From contig NZ_JAIVKM010000001.1 of NCBI RefSeq assembly GCF_020523985.1, positions 310,001 to 374,000 of the forward strand: a stretch of 64,000 nucleotides of DNA. The letters run 5' to 3'. Position 1 is the first letter of the stretch. The number at the start of each line of letters is the position of its first letter. The notes below the pieces were generated by a model, which was given only the letters and a program-made list of their open reading frames with translations, was not told where the DNA came from and made no database searches. This document shows positions 1 to 10,677 of this stretch, one piece after another. The DNA comes from Mangrovibacter yixingensis. Its GTDB lineage: Bacteria > Pseudomonadota > Gammaproteobacteria > Enterobacterales > Enterobacteriaceae. Made by a program: the position numbers and the translations under genes.

Positions 1-29
1 AGACTTTTATTGTATTTCCTGAGTCTCAT
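1..29 (-). CDS. cyoA: Cytochrome bo3 ubiquinol oxidase subunit II, first codons only (partial)
   Basis: Read on the minus strand, an ATG at 29-27 opens with MRLRKYNKS, the same N-terminus as E. coli CyoA, and then leaves the window. A GAGG sequence lies just upstream of it. CyoA is the membrane-anchored subunit II of the aerobic terminal quinol oxidase. Its place directly beyond ampG is the conserved enterobacterial arrangement. Only nine full codons are visible, so the call rests on that peptide plus gene order. Confidence 0.85.
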
Positions 30-525
30 TTAACGACCTCAATTCCACGGGATCTGGTGGCGCTTAAAGTGTGCTGGCATTTTACGGGATGGTTACATTA
101 CTGTAAACATGATTGGTTTGGTGTCAGTAAGGTGTTACCGGGTTCTGCTGTTCATGTCACATATGTTGCTAAGTGTGACAAGGCCAGTAAAAGGCGGCTA
201 AATGGCACCTGTTATAACCTAAACAGATCATGCGCCTGTTGCTGTAAGGGTAAATGGTATAACCAATTTAAAAAATAAACAACTGATTAACATCCATAAG
301 ACAAATTATAGACATTAAGAAAGCTTAATATTAAAGAAAAGATAGCTAAATCGTTAAACTGTAAATATGAAAAGCGTAGAGCATTAATTTATTTCTGTCG
401 ATTCAGCACAAATTAACAATATAGTTTTGTGGAAGGCTGATGCAAAAATAAACATATTTGTTACAGCACGTAATTATATGCTGAAATAATACCAGCCAGT
501 TAATCATTAGAATTGATATTGAGTA
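30..525. other. Intergenic region between cyoA and ampG
   Basis: This 496-base AT-rich stretch separates cyoA (leftward, start at 29) from the 3' end of ampG. It should carry the cyo operon promoter, since cyoA reads away from it, but I could not assign -10/-35 boxes or regulator sites with certainty. A small open frame at 57-278 has no family-like sequence and I do not consider it a gene. Confidence 0.6.
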
Positions 526-2001
526 TTAAATAAGGCTTGATTTACGCAATGCCAACATATCCAGAAGGGCTCCGCCCAACAACCCGGCAACCATCAATAT
601 TGCTCCCCATTCGGACAGATGCGCAGCAGGTAAAAATGCCAGGTAACCATAAGCCTGCATCCCCAGTAAACCCAACCCGGTAAGCAACATCACACAACCC
701 AGCAACAGCGCTTTAAGTGCGATGGCATACGCCACGGGGAAAAACTCGCGGGGGAGAAACTGTTCTGTCTGTTGAGTATGTTCCAGTGTTTTCTTACACA
801 CTAACAACAGTGCAATGCCGGGTAAGGCTGCGAAAATAGAGAACAGATAGAATGTCGGCCAACTGTACAATTCAACAAACCATCCCGCCAGTGGCCCGAC
901 ATACACACGGCCAACAGCCGAGAGTGCAGAGAGCAGTGCAAACTGAGTGGCTGAGAAAGACTTGTTACACAAGGTCATTAGCAGTGCAACAAAAGCGGAG
1001 GTACCCATACCGCCACATAAGTTTTCAAAAAAGACTGCAGCACCCATGGTATAGATGTGCTTGTCTGTGACAGAAAGCAACCAGTAACCCGCGTTGGATG
1101 CCCCTTGCAGGATGCCGAAAATTAACAACGCACGGAATAATGTTAATCTCTGCATCAGTACTCCGCCCAGCAAAGCACCAACGATGGTTGCAAACAAGCC
1201 AAGGGTTTTATTTACCAGGCCAACATCACCGGCATCAAACCCAACGCCACGAATCAAAAAAGTGGTTGTCAGGCTCATGGCAAAAGCATCGCCCAGCTTG
1301 TAGAGCACAATTAACAGCAAAATAAGCCATGCGTTATTACGGCCAAAAAAATCTTTCAGTGGGAGCAAAACGGCCTGCTCAAGCGAGCGGGGAACAGGGA
1401 TAGTATCTTTAGGCTCTGGTGCCAGCAGCGTGGCGATAATGCAGGGAACCAGGATGGCCGCCATCAACCAATACATAGCATGCCAACCCAGCCATTTGTC
1501 TGCCAGCCATAAAGCCAGCCCACCCGATACCAACATCGCCAGGCGGTAGCCTAATACACTGATTGCCGCACCTGTGCCACGCTCATCTGCCGGAAGTACA
1601 TCAGTTTTCCAGGCATCAAACACGATGTCTTGCGATGCAGAGCAGAAAGCAATTAAGACCGCCAGCGCAGCCATCCAGCGTAGTTGGCTGCCCGGGTCAA
1701 GAAACCCCATTGCGGCGATTCCAAGAGCCAGAAAAATTTGTGTGATAACCAGCCAGCCACGCCTGCGCCCTAAAAACGGTGGAGTATAACGGTCCATAAC
1801 GGGTGACCAGAGAAACTTAAATACATAAGCCTGGCCAACAAGAGAGAAAAAACCGATAGTTTTGAGATCAATACCTTCAACCGTCATCCAGGCTTGAAGC
1901 GTGCCTGAGGTGAGTGCGAGTGGCAGTCCTGAAGCAAACCCCAGAATCAGCAAGATAGCAGAACGGGGCTGTTGAAATATCCGTAAATATTGCGTGGGCA
2001 T
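526..2001 (-). CDS. ampG: AmpG muropeptide permease
   Basis: AmpG is an inner-membrane major facilitator that imports GlcNAc-anhydroMurNAc and its peptides from the periplasm for cell wall recycling; in species with inducible AmpC it also feeds the beta-lactamase induction signal. The 491-residue product has the same length as E. coli AmpG, is almost wholly hydrophobic helices, and shows the N-terminal stretch FASGLPLALTSGTLQAWM and the DRYTPPFLGRRRGW loop typical of the family. It ends about 500 bases from cyoA and lies 49 bases downstream of yajG, with which it is probably cotranscribed as in E. coli. Confidence 0.96.
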   Translation of the reverse strand: MPTQYLRIFQQPRSAILLILGFASGLPLALTSGTLQAWMTVEGIDLKTIGFFSLVGQAYVFKFLWSPVMDRYTPPFLGRRRGWLVITQIFLALGIAAMGFLDPGSQLRWMAALAVLIAFCSASQDIVFDAWKTDVLPADERGTGAAISVLGYRLAMLVSGGLALWLADKWLGWHAMYWLMAAILVPCIIATLLAPEPKDTIPVPRSLEQAVLLPLKDFFGRNNAWLILLLIVLYKLGDAFAMSLTTTFLIRGVGFDAGDVGLVNKTLGLFATIVGALLGGVLMQRLTLFRALLIFGILQGASNAGYWLLSVTDKHIYTMGAAVFFENLCGGMGTSAFVALLMTLCNKSFSATQFALLSALSAVGRVYVGPLAGWFVELYSWPTFYLFSIFAALPGIALLLVCKKTLEHTQQTEQFLPREFFPVAYAIALKALLLGCVMLLTGLGLLGMQAYGYLAFLPAAHLSEWGAILMVAGLLGGALLDMLALRKSSLI

Positions 2002-2050
2002 GGCTTACTCATCAGCCAGTCTGCCTGAGCAAACTGGCTGTAATTGGTGT

Positions 2051-2629
2051 TTAGTGAGCGTTCTGTTTGATGAACTCATTAATGCTGGTGTCTTGCGCCA
2101 TATCAGAGATAGTGTCGCTCAACACGCTGTTGACAGCATTTGCGATATTTTTGTTGCTGGCCTGCAGAGCACCTTCTACGGAATAACTAGAACGGTAGGT
2201 GCGAGTCATCTTATTGCCATTTTTTGCGGTAGCAATAATAGAAACATCGGCAGAGGTGGCAATTTTATAACGCAGGTTACCTTGTGAAACATCGGCATAC
2301 AGTTTGTTTACGATGATTTGTAAGTCAACAGCGCCGTTCGGGCCAATCATATAACCGCGTGCAGTCATTTGTTTTTCAAGAACTTCTTGCAGCAAGAACC
2401 GCAGGTCACGGGAGGCGGTCAGCGTGACAAGTTGATTATCACGATTGATTCGCGCCAGTGCCTGGTCCGGACGTTGGTCAGCACCATTAATGCTGATGGT
2501 AATACCCATCAGGCTCGGATCCTGGGAAGGAAGTGTAATTTTCGGGGCAACATCAATGGTGTTAGGCGGCGTGGCGCAACCTGCGAGGACAAACATCACC
2601 ATTAACGGGAAAAAGAGTTTTTTTAACAT
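2051..2629 (-). CDS. yajG: YajG family lipoprotein
   Basis: YajG is a conserved lipoprotein of unknown precise function encoded next to ampG. The chosen ATG at 2629 gives 192 residues, as in E. coli, and is preceded by an AGAGAA ribosome binding site; an upstream in-frame start would add seven residues ahead of the signal peptide and is unlikely. The signal peptide ends in the lipobox LAGC with the acylated cysteine at residue 18. After it comes a compact alpha/beta domain with VDLQIIVNKLYADV and a C-terminal helix ending NEFIKQNAH. Confidence 0.94.
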   Translation of the reverse strand: MLKKLFFPLMVMFVLAGCATPPNTIDVAPKITLPSQDPSLMGITISINGADQRPDQALARINRDNQLVTLTASRDLRFLLQEVLEKQMTARGYMIGPNGAVDLQIIVNKLYADVSQGNLRYKIATSADVSIIATAKNGNKMTRTYRSSYSVEGALQASNKNIANAVNSVLSDTISDMAQDTSINEFIKQNAH

Positions 2630-2931
2630 GATTATTCTCTCAAGTACCATTTTCTATCCAAAAAAGTCCCCGCCATCATAACATTGCTGAGGATGGGAGG
2701 AAGCGGGGCAGCAGGGAAAATTGTTTTATCTGCTGCTTCGGCCTTTTTCCCCGTATTAAAGAAGAAAAAAACAGAGGTTCGCGCAACAAAACCCCGGCTA
2801 TTAGACCTGTTGTCTGCTTTCAGGGCAATCAGACTTAAGGGAAAATTTTATTGCCATCTACTTCGCTAACAGGTAAAAGCGGCTAACATTTAAAGGGACG
2901 GGCAACCAATTGTTGTCGGGGAGAACTTACT
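2630..2931. promoter_or_regulatory. Divergent yajG/bolA intergenic region
   Basis: These 302 bases separate the divergent yajG and bolA starts. Around 2880-2887 is CGGCTAAC, which resembles the gearbox-type -10 element (CGGCAAGT-like) of the sigma-S dependent bolA promoter known in E. coli. The assignment is by similarity only. A short open frame at 2684-2869 has no family features. Confidence 0.4.
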
Positions 2932-3246
2932 ATGATGCGCGCGCAGATTGAAGCTAAATTACGGGCGGCGTTTGACCCTGTATTTCTTGATATTATTGAT
3001 GAAAGTTACCGTCACAATGTGCCGGCGGGCTCAGAGAGCCACTTTAAGGTAGTGCTGGTGAGTGAGGCGTTTTCCGCTGAGCGCATGTTAGCGCGTCACC
3101 GCAAGGTCTATGCTGTGCTGGCCGATGAACTGGCAGGCCAGGTGCATGCACTGGCATTGCATACTTACTCTGCTTCAGAATGGGAAAACCTGCAGGATAC
3201 GGTTTTACCTTCTCCTCCTTGCCGTGGGGCGGGCACATTGGCCTGA
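2932..3246 (+). CDS. bolA: BolA family transcriptional regulator / iron-sulfur partner
   Basis: BolA is a small class II KH-like protein that affects cell shape and biofilm genes in stationary phase and stress, and binds monothiol glutaredoxin with a [2Fe-2S] cluster. The 104-residue protein is one residue shorter than the E. coli protein. It keeps the signature [22 protein letters not shown], the conserved VHALALHTY strand with the helix-turn-helix-like region, and the C-terminal PPCRGAG motif. The ATG at 2932 is preceded by a GGGGAG site. It stands alone and is followed by two rho-independent terminators. Confidence 0.97.
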   Translation: MMRAQIEAKLRAAFDPVFLDIIDESYRHNVPAGSESHFKVVLVSEAFSAERMLARHRKVYAVLADELAGQVHALALHTYSASEWENLQDTVLPSPPCRGAGTLA

Positions 3247-3301
3247 TAGGGTTATTGTCAATAATGGCGGTTATCCGGTATGGTGATAGCCGGCTTCCAA
3301 C

Positions 3302-3327
3302 AAACGGCCTGCGGGCCGTTTATTTTT
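3302..3327 (+). terminator. Rho-independent terminator after bolA (first)
   Basis: The arms AAACGGCC and GGCCGTTT enclose a four-base loop and are followed by ATTTTT. It lies 55 bases beyond the bolA stop. Confidence 0.8.
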
Positions 3328-3469
3328 GCTGGCTTCGGTACGGCTATCAATAGAAGAACAATTTCTTCTCTTGCTTCTCTTTATCTGGGTTCAGTAAACA
3401 GAAATCATTAAAATGATTTTTAGGGTGCACAAGCCCGACTTGCGGTGTTTGCCAGTTGCCACGAGTCTG

Positions 3470-3496
3470 AAACGGCCTACAGGCCGTTTTCTTTTG
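3470..3496 (+). terminator. Rho-independent terminator, near copy of the first
   Basis: The arms AAACGGCCT and AGGCCGTTT enclose two bases and are followed by TCTTTT. The stem sequence is nearly the same as that of the hairpin at 3302, about 170 bases earlier, so the bolA-tig gap has a doubled terminator. Confidence 0.75.
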
Positions 3497-3579
3497 CCTG
3501 TTTATCAGAGAAATTTGGGTAAACGGCTGGACGGATGTCGAGAATGTGAATCAGTGCGGTTATCCGGTGGTTGCGGTTC

Positions 3580-3608
3580 TCGACTCCCTCAGATGATGCC
3601 GCTATAAT
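3580..3608 (+). promoter_or_regulatory. Probable tig promoter
   Basis: A perfect TATAAT lies at 3603-3608. At a 17-base spacing there is TCGACT at 3580-3585, a weak -35 box. It would start transcription about 140 bases before the tig ATG. Confidence 0.55.
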
Positions 3609-3627
3609 GCTGCGTCTTAATTTTCGG

Positions 3628-3708
3628 AATGTATTCGGGATGATTCTGGTGACAGGGAGTGCGTTCTGGATACAGAAACCATCCCGGTTCTGTGAAGCGA
3701 AATACATT
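3628..3708 (+). other. Nested inverted repeats in the tig leader
   Basis: Between the probable promoter and tig are three nested pairings: AATGTATT (3628-3635) with AATACATT (3701-3708), CGGGATG (3636-3642) with CATCCCG (3680-3686), and TTCTG with CAGAA around a GATA loop (about 3664-3677). Together they would fold the 5' untranslated RNA. That the fold forms and acts on tig expression is inference. Confidence 0.5.
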
Positions 3709-3746
3709 AGGGCTTCCAGAGTTGACCGAGCACTGTGATTTTTTGA

Positions 3747-5054
<1,308 letters not shown>

Positions 5055-5079
5055 TACTGCTGGCACATCTGTCAGTATT

Positions 5080-5114
5080 AAAGCCCGTCTCCAGTTGGTG
5101 GCGGGCTTTTTTTT
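5080..5114 (+). terminator. Rho-independent terminator of tig
   Basis: AAGCCCG (5081-5087) pairs with CGGGCTT (from 5102) across a 14-base loop, followed by a run of eight T. Confidence 0.88.
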
Positions 5115-5176
5115 GTCAGTGCGAAACGTGCGTAATCCTGTTTTCAGTGGTAGCGTAACGCTGAAAGATTGTTATG

Positions 5177-5205
5177 CTTGAAAATAAATGGGGCTGGCCC
5201 CATCT
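5177..5205 (+). promoter_or_regulatory. Sigma-32 heat shock promoter of clpP
   Basis: CTTGAAAA at 5177-5184 and CCCCATCT at 5198-5205, with 13 bases between, match the RpoH consensus (CTTGAAA and CCCCAT-T) almost exactly. It lies about 140 bases before the clpP ATG, in line with heat induction of clpPX. Confidence 0.85.
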
Positions 5206-5343
5206 CTTATGGGTAACTGTTGGAATACTGGTTGATAATCCGTCTGTAAAAAGCCTTTGGGTCGCCGGACATAGTCATACAAGGTGTGCTCAAGTAAAAT
5301 CAGTACGACCTGTCAGTTCTAACAATGAAAAAGGAGACGGAAA

Positions 5344-5967
5344 ATGTCATACAGTGGCGAAAAAGAACAATTTGCACCCCATATGGCGTTAGTGCCGATG
5401 GTTGTTGAACAAACATCACGTGGTGAACGTTCTTACGATATTTACTCCCGTCTGCTTAAGGAACGAGTTATCTTCCTGACGGGTCAGGTTGAAGACCACA
5501 TGGCGAACCTGATTGTGGCGCAGATGTTGTTCCTGGAAGCAGAAAACCCGGAAAAAGACATTTATTTGTATATTAATTCACCTGGTGGCGTAATCACTGC
5601 CGGGATGTCTATTTACGACACCATGAAATTTATTAAACCTGATGTCAGCACCATTTGTATGGGCCAGGCGGCTTCAATGGGGGCATTTTTGCTGACAGCA
5701 GGTACTAAAGGTAAGCGTTTCTGTTTGCCAAATTCCAGAGTCATGATTCACCAACCGCTGGGCGGTTATCAGGGCCAGGCAACGGATATTGAAATCCACG
5801 CCCGTGAAATCCTGAAAGTGAAAGCCCGGATGAACGAGCTGATGGCTGAACATACAGGCAAACCGCTGGAGGAAATTGAGCGTGATACAGAGCGCGATCG
5901 TTTCCTCTCTGCACCAGAAGCGGTAGAGTACGGTTTAGTCGACTCAATATTAACTCACCGTAATTAA
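5344..5967 (+). CDS. clpP: ATP-dependent Clp protease proteolytic subunit
   Basis: ClpP forms a double heptameric serine peptidase chamber fed by ClpX or ClpA in the cytoplasm. The 207-residue precursor has the E. coli length, including a short propeptide before [10 protein letters not shown]. The catalytic triad is visible: Ser111 in [11 protein letters not shown], His136 in MIHQPLGG and Asp185 in the DTERDRF segment. A strong AAGGAGA site precedes the ATG at 5344. clpX follows after 132 bases, so the two are probably one operon with a minor internal promoter. Confidence 0.98.
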   Translation: MSYSGEKEQFAPHMALVPMVVEQTSRGERSYDIYSRLLKERVIFLTGQVEDHMANLIVAQMLFLEAENPEKDIYLYINSPGGVITAGMSIYDTMKFIKPDVSTICMGQAASMGAFLLTAGTKGKRFCLPNSRVMIHQPLGGYQGQATDIEIHAREILKVKARMNELMAEHTGKPLEEIERDTERDRFLSAPEAVEYGLVDSILTHRN

Positions 5968-6099
5968 CGCCCAGGAGTGGCCGAGCCGCTATACTGTAAT
6001 AAGTATTCATAGTGGCTCAGCCCGTGTAGCCAGCTGCGCCTGAGAGTGGCAACTGCGTCGTCGTGTGCGGCACAAAGTAACAGAAAAGAGGTTTTACTG

Positions 6100-7374
6100 A
6101 TGACAGATAAGCGCAAAGACGGTTCAGGCAAATTGCTGTACTGCTCTTTTTGCGGCAAAAGCCAGCATGAAGTGCGTAAGCTGATTGCCGGGCCGTCAGT
6201 GTATATCTGCGATGAGTGCGTCGATTTATGTAACGACATTATTCGCGAAGAAATTAAAGAAGTGGCTCCGCATCGCGAGCGTAGTGCGCTGCCCACACCC
6301 CATGAGATTCGTGGTCACCTTGACGATTACGTCATCGGCCAGGAACCGGCTAAAAAGGTGTTGTCTGTAGCGGTGTATAACCACTACAAACGTCTGCGTA
6401 ACGGTGATTCCAGCAATGGTGTTGAACTGGGTAAAAGTAACATTTTGCTTATCGGGCCTACCGGTAGTGGTAAGACGTTATTGGCTGAAACACTGGCTCG
6501 CCTGCTGGATGTTCCGTTCACTATGGCTGATGCAACCACATTGACTGAAGCCGGTTATGTGGGCGAAGACGTTGAAAACATTATCCAGAAACTGCTGCAA
6601 AAATGTGACTACGATGTGCAGAAAGCACAGCGTGGCATAGTCTATATCGATGAAATCGATAAGATTTCTCGTAAGTCTGATAACCCGTCCATCACTCGAG
6701 ATGTGTCAGGTGAAGGTGTGCAGCAAGCATTGTTGAAACTGATTGAAGGCACGGTTGCCGCTGTTCCTCCTCAGGGCGGTCGCAAGCACCCACAGCAGGA
6801 GTTTCTGCAGGTTGATACCTCGAAAATTCTGTTTATCTGTGGCGGTGCATTTGCAGGCCTTGATAAAGTTATTGCCAACCGTGTTGAGACAGGTTCCGGT
6901 ATTGGCTTTGGCGCGACGGTAAAAGGTAAATCGCAGAAAGCCAGTGAAAGCCAGCTGTTGGGGCAGGTTGAACCAGAAGATTTGATTAAGTTTGGTTTGA
7001 TCCCGGAATTTATTGGTCGTTTGCCAGTTGTCGCAACGTTGAGTGAATTGAGCGAAGAGGCGTTGATCCAAATCCTCAAAGAGCCCAAAAATGCGCTTAC
7101 CAAACAATACCAGGCGTTGTTTAACCTGGAAGGCGTTGAACTGGAGTTCCGTGATGATGCGCTGGATGCGATTGCGAAAAAAGCAATGCAGCGTAAAACC
7201 GGTGCTCGTGGCCTGCGCTCTATTGTCGAAGCCGCACTGCTCGATACCATGTATGACTTACCTTCTATGGACGATGTCGAGAAAGTGGTGATTGATGAGT
7301 CTGTTATTGCGGGGCAGTCAGAACCGCTGCTGATTTATGGCAAACCAGAAGCACAACAAGCATCTGGTGAATAA
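6100..7374 (+). CDS. clpX: ClpX AAA+ unfoldase subunit of ClpXP
   Basis: ClpX recognises tagged substrates such as ssrA-tagged chains, unfolds them with ATP and threads them into ClpP. The ATG at 6100 gives 424 residues, the E. coli length, with an AAGAGG site before it; an upstream in-frame start would add 18 residues in front of the zinc domain and is unlikely. Visible parts are the zinc-binding domain (Cys15, Cys18, Cys37, Cys40), Walker A GPTGSGKT, Walker B VYIDEID, the IGF loop that docks on ClpP (GSGIGFGA), and the sensor motif TGARGLRSI. Confidence 0.98.
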   Translation: MTDKRKDGSGKLLYCSFCGKSQHEVRKLIAGPSVYICDECVDLCNDIIREEIKEVAPHRERSALPTPHEIRGHLDDYVIGQEPAKKVLSVAVYNHYKRLRNGDSSNGVELGKSNILLIGPTGSGKTLLAETLARLLDVPFTMADATTLTEAGYVGEDVENIIQKLLQKCDYDVQKAQRGIVYIDEIDKISRKSDNPSITRDVSGEGVQQALLKLIEGTVAAVPPQGGRKHPQQEFLQVDTSKILFICGGAFAGLDKVIANRVETGSGIGFGATVKGKSQKASESQLLGQVEPEDLIKFGLIPEFIGRLPVVATLSELSEEALIQILKEPKNALTKQYQALFNLEGVELEFRDDALDAIAKKAMQRKTGARGLRSIVEAALLDTMYDLPSMDDVEKVVIDESVIAGQSEPLLIYGKPEAQQASGE

Positions 7375-7403
7375 TTAATCATTTGTCAACAAGCAGTTAC
7401 CAA

Positions 7404-7436
7404 AAAATGGGGGATTTAATCCCCCATTTATTTTTC
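7404..7436 (+). terminator. Rho-independent terminator of clpPX
   Basis: AAATGGGGGAT and ATCCCCCATTT pair around a short T/A loop and are followed by ATTTTT. It separates clpX from lon. Confidence 0.88.
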
Positions 7437-7448
7437 CTGCCTGCCTAC

Positions 7449-7478
7449 CGTTGAATGTCCGGGAATTATCCCCATATA
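7449..7478 (+). promoter_or_regulatory. Sigma-32 heat shock promoter of lon
   Basis: CGTTGAAT at 7449-7456 and CCCCATATA at 7470-7478 correspond to the known heat shock promoter layout of E. coli lon, in sequence and in distance (about 115 bases) from the start codon. Confidence 0.8.
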
Positions 7479-7592
7479 CTGTTTTACTTGTTGGTGATGC
7501 CGTGAAGAGGGTTCACGAGCGCCTCATCACCTGGCGGAAACAATCGCCTGTATCATGGTGGTATGAACAGGTTAAAACTAAGAGAGAGCTCT

Positions 7593-9947
7593 ATGAATCC
7601 TGAGCGTTCTGAACGCATAGAAATCCCCGTATTGCCATTGCGCGATGTGGTGGTCTATCCGCATATGGTTATTCCGTTATTTGTCGGACGGGAAAAGTCT
7701 ATCCGCTGCCTGGAAGCGGCGATGGATAACGACAAGAAAATCATGCTGGTGGCGCAGAAAGAAGCCTCGACGGATGAGCCTGGTATAAGTGACCTTTTCA
7801 CTGTCGGCACTGTGGCTTCTATTCTGCAGATGCTCAAACTGCCGGATGGTACGGTAAAAGTGCTGGTCGAAGGGTTGCAGCGCGCCCGGATCACTACGCT
7901 CTCTGATAACGGCGAACATTTTATTGCTCAGGCTGAATACCTTGAGTCGCCAGTTATTGAAGAGCGTGAACAAGAAGTTCTGGTTCGTACCGCCATCAAT
8001 CAGTTTGAAGGCTATATCAAACTGAACAAAAAAATCCCGCCGGAAGTGCTGACTTCATTGAATAGCATTGATGACCCGGCTCGTCTGGCTGACACCATTG
8101 CTGCGCATATGCCGTTGAAACTGGCAGATAAGCAGTCCGTGCTTGAGATGTCCGATGTTAACGAACGTCTCGAATACCTGATGGCGATGATGGAATCGGA
8201 AATTGACCTGTTACAGGTTGAGAAACGTATCCGTAACCGTGTCAAAAAGCAGATGGAGAAAAGCCAGCGCGAGTACTATTTGAATGAGCAAATGAAAGCC
8301 ATTCAGAAAGAACTGGGCGAAATGGATGATGCGCCGGATGAAACCGAGGCGCTGAAACGCAAAATCGAAGCGGCAAAAATGCCGAAAGAAGCGCGTGAAA
8401 AAGCGGAAGCTGAGCTGCAGAAATTGAAAATGATGTCGCCGATGTCTGCTGAAGCGACCGTCGTTCGCGGTTACATCGACTGGATGGTGCAGGTTCCGTG
8501 GAATTCACGCAGCAAAGTGAAAAAAGATTTGCGCCAGGCTCAGGAAATTCTGGATACCGATCACTATGGTCTGGAGCGGGTTAAAGACCGTATTCTTGAG
8601 TATCTTGCTGTTCAGAGCCGCGTAAACAAAATTAAAGGGCCAATCCTTTGTCTGGTTGGGCCGCCAGGGGTTGGTAAAACCTCTCTGGGGCAATCCATCG
8701 CTAAAGCTACCGGACGTAAATACGTTCGTATGGCGTTAGGTGGGGTTCGCGATGAAGCTGAAATTCGCGGGCATCGCCGGACATACATTGGTTCAATGCC
8801 GGGCAAACTGATTCAGAAAATGGCGAAAGTGGGGGTCAAAAACCCGCTGTTCCTGTTGGATGAAATCGACAAAATGTCTTCTGACATGCGCGGTGATCCG
8901 GCTTCAGCATTGCTGGAAGTTCTGGATCCGGAACAGAATATCGCATTCAACGACCATTATTTGGAAGTGGATTACGATCTGTCTGACGTGATGTTTGTTG
9001 CCACTTCCAACTCAATGAACATTCCGGCACCGTTGCTGGACCGTATGGAAGTGATTCGTCTTTCTGGTTACACCGAAGATGAAAAACTGAATATTGCCAA
9101 ACAGCATCTGTTACCGAAACAGGTTGAGCGTAACGCGCTGAAGAAAACTGAAATCAAGGTTGATGACAGTGCGATTGTCGGCATTATCCGTTATTACACC
9201 CGTGAAGCGGGCGTGCGTGGTCTGGAGCGTGAAATCTCCAAGCTGTGCCGTAAAGCAGTGAAACAACTGCTACTGGACAAGTCATTGAAGAAAATTGAAA
9301 TCAATGGCGACAACCTGAAGGATTTCCTCGGGGTTCAGCGTTTTGACTACGGGCGTGCCGATAACGAAAACCGTGTTGGTCAGGTAACAGGTCTGGCATG
9401 GACAGAAGTCGGTGGTGATTTACTGACCATTGAAACTGCATGTGTCCCTGGTAAAGGTAAACTGACCTATACCGGTTCGTTGGGTGAAGTGATGCAGGAG
9501 TCCATCCAGGCCGCGTTAACTGTCGTGCGTGCACGGGCTGAAAAGCTGGGTATCAATAGCGATTTCTACGAGAAACGCGATATCCACGTACACGTTCCTG
9601 AAGGGGCGACGCCAAAAGATGGCCCAAGTGCAGGCATCGCGATGTGTACCGCGCTGGTATCCTGCCTGACTGGTAACCCGGTGCGTGCTGATGTCGCTAT
9701 GACCGGTGAAATTACCCTGCGCGGTTTGGTGCTGCCAATTGGTGGCTTGAAAGAGAAGTTGCTGGCAGCTCACCGTGGTGGTATTAAAACGGTGCTTATC
9801 CCGGATGAAAACAAACGGGATCTGGAAGAGATTCCGGACAACATTCTGGCTGATCTGGATATTCATCCGGTGAAACGCATTGAAGAAGTCCTGACTCTGG
9901 CTTTGCAAAACTCTCCGTATGGGATGGAAGTCGTCAGCGCAAAATAG
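7593..9947 (+). CDS. lon: Lon ATP-dependent serine protease
   Basis: Lon is a cytoplasmic AAA+ protease that removes misfolded proteins and unstable regulators such as SulA and RcsA. The ATG at 7593, with an AGAGAG site before it, gives 784 residues exactly as in E. coli; an in-frame ATG 30 bases upstream lacks such a site. The order is the N-terminal LON substrate domain ([22 protein letters not shown]), a coiled-coil helical region, the AAA+ module with Walker A GPPGVGKT and Walker B FLLDEIDK, and the C-terminal protease domain with the Ser in PKDGPSAG and the Lys in [14 protein letters not shown] (the Ser-Lys dyad). It is monocistronic between two terminators. Confidence 0.98.
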   Translation: MNPERSERIEIPVLPLRDVVVYPHMVIPLFVGREKSIRCLEAAMDNDKKIMLVAQKEASTDEPGISDLFTVGTVASILQMLKLPDGTVKVLVEGLQRARITTLSDNGEHFIAQAEYLESPVIEEREQEVLVRTAINQFEGYIKLNKKIPPEVLTSLNSIDDPARLADTIAAHMPLKLADKQSVLEMSDVNERLEYLMAMMESEIDLLQVEKRIRNRVKKQMEKSQREYYLNEQMKAIQKELGEMDDAPDETEALKRKIEAAKMPKEAREKAEAELQKLKMMSPMSAEATVVRGYIDWMVQVPWNSRSKVKKDLRQAQEILDTDHYGLERVKDRILEYLAVQSRVNKIKGPILCLVGPPGVGKTSLGQSIAKATGRKYVRMALGGVRDEAEIRGHRRTYIGSMPGKLIQKMAKVGVKNPLFLLDEIDKMSSDMRGDPASALLEVLDPEQNIAFNDHYLEVDYDLSDVMFVATSNSMNIPAPLLDRMEVIRLSGYTEDEKLNIAKQHLLPKQVERNALKKTEIKVDDSAIVGIIRYYTREAGVRGLEREISKLCRKAVKQLLLDKSLKKIEINGDNLKDFLGVQRFDYGRADNENRVGQVTGLAWTEVGGDLLTIETACVPGKGKLTYTGSLGEVMQESIQAALTVVRARAEKLGINSDFYEKRDIHVHVPEGATPKDGPSAGIAMCTALVSCLTGNPVRADVAMTGEITLRGLVLPIGGLKEKLLAAHRGGIKTVLIPDENKRDLEEIPDNILADLDIHPVKRIEEVLTLALQNSPYGMEVVSAK

Positions 9948-9979
9948 TGACCTGACGCAAAGAGTACCAGGAAAAACAG

Positions 9980-10015
9980 GGCTGGCAGGTGAATTGTCAC
10001 TTGCCAGCCTTTTTT
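9980..10015 (+). terminator. Rho-independent terminator of lon
   Basis: GGCTGGCAGGTGA pairs with TCACTTGCCAGCC around a short loop and is followed by TTTTTT. Confidence 0.9.
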
Positions 10016-10179
10016 CGTCTGGCTACTTTAGACGCTGGCTGGGGAAATGCCCTTCTCCTGACCAAATAAACATCGAGTTGGGAGTTGTAAGGGCATGGCA
10101 GGCCTGATATAACTGCTTCGCGGTCGTACTTCGAAGGATTCAGGTGCGATACAAAAAAAATAAACAGAGGAAGAGAAGA

Positions 10180-10452
10180 GTGAATAAATCTCAACTGATC
10201 GACAAAATTGCCGCAAATGCTGATATTTCCAAAGCTGCGGCTGGACGTGCATTAGACGCTTTGATTGCTTCCGTTACTGAATCCCTGCAATCTGGGGACG
10301 ACGTAGCACTGGTTGGCTTTGGTACTTTTGCCGTTCGTGAACGTGCTGCCCGTACGGGTCGTAACCCACAGACAGGTGCAGAAATTACCATTGCTGCTGC
10401 AAAAGTTCCGGGTTTCCGTGCAGGTAAGGCGCTGAAAGACGCGGTTAACTGA
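10180..10452 (+). CDS. hupB: HU-beta nucleoid protein
   Basis: HU-beta is a small basic DNA-bending protein of the nucleoid that works as a homodimer or with HU-alpha. A GTG at 10180, close behind an AGAGAAGA site, gives 90 residues beginning [11 protein letters not shown], the same as the E. coli protein, which also starts with GTG; the longer in-frame ATG at 10144 would add 12 residues with no family support. The DNA-binding arm GRNPQTG and the signature [13 protein letters not shown] are intact. It keeps its usual place between lon and ppiD. Confidence 0.97.
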   Translation: MNKSQLIDKIAANADISKAAAGRALDALIASVTESLQSGDDVALVGFGTFAVRERAARTGRNPQTGAEITIAAAKVPGFRAGKALKDAVN

Positions 10453-10495
10453 TTAGTACCCCCGTCAGGGCGGGGCGCTGGCAAGTAAACAGCTT

Positions 10496-10523
10496 AAGGG
10501 CGCATCGAAGATGTGCCTTTTTT
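10496..10523 (+). terminator. Rho-independent terminator of hupB
   Basis: AAGGGCGCATC pairs with GATGTGCCTT (one bulge and one G-T pair) around GAA and is followed by a run of T. Confidence 0.75.
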
Positions 10524-10677
10524 CTTTTCTGTATGACTTTCTGTGTGATACGGGCTGACAACTGCTCCAGTTTCTTTCACAATACGCTTTCGCGTGTAAG
10601 GGCTGTAGGAGAGTAACCATGTTGAACATGCCATTACACCAGGTTTTTGTCACATTACAGCGGAGTGTTGTTACACC

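Noticed and set aside
57-278. 73-residue open frame upstream of cyoA
   Set aside because: It lies in the cyoA-ampG gap, is rich in Cys, Trp and Lys without pattern, and has no ribosome binding site.
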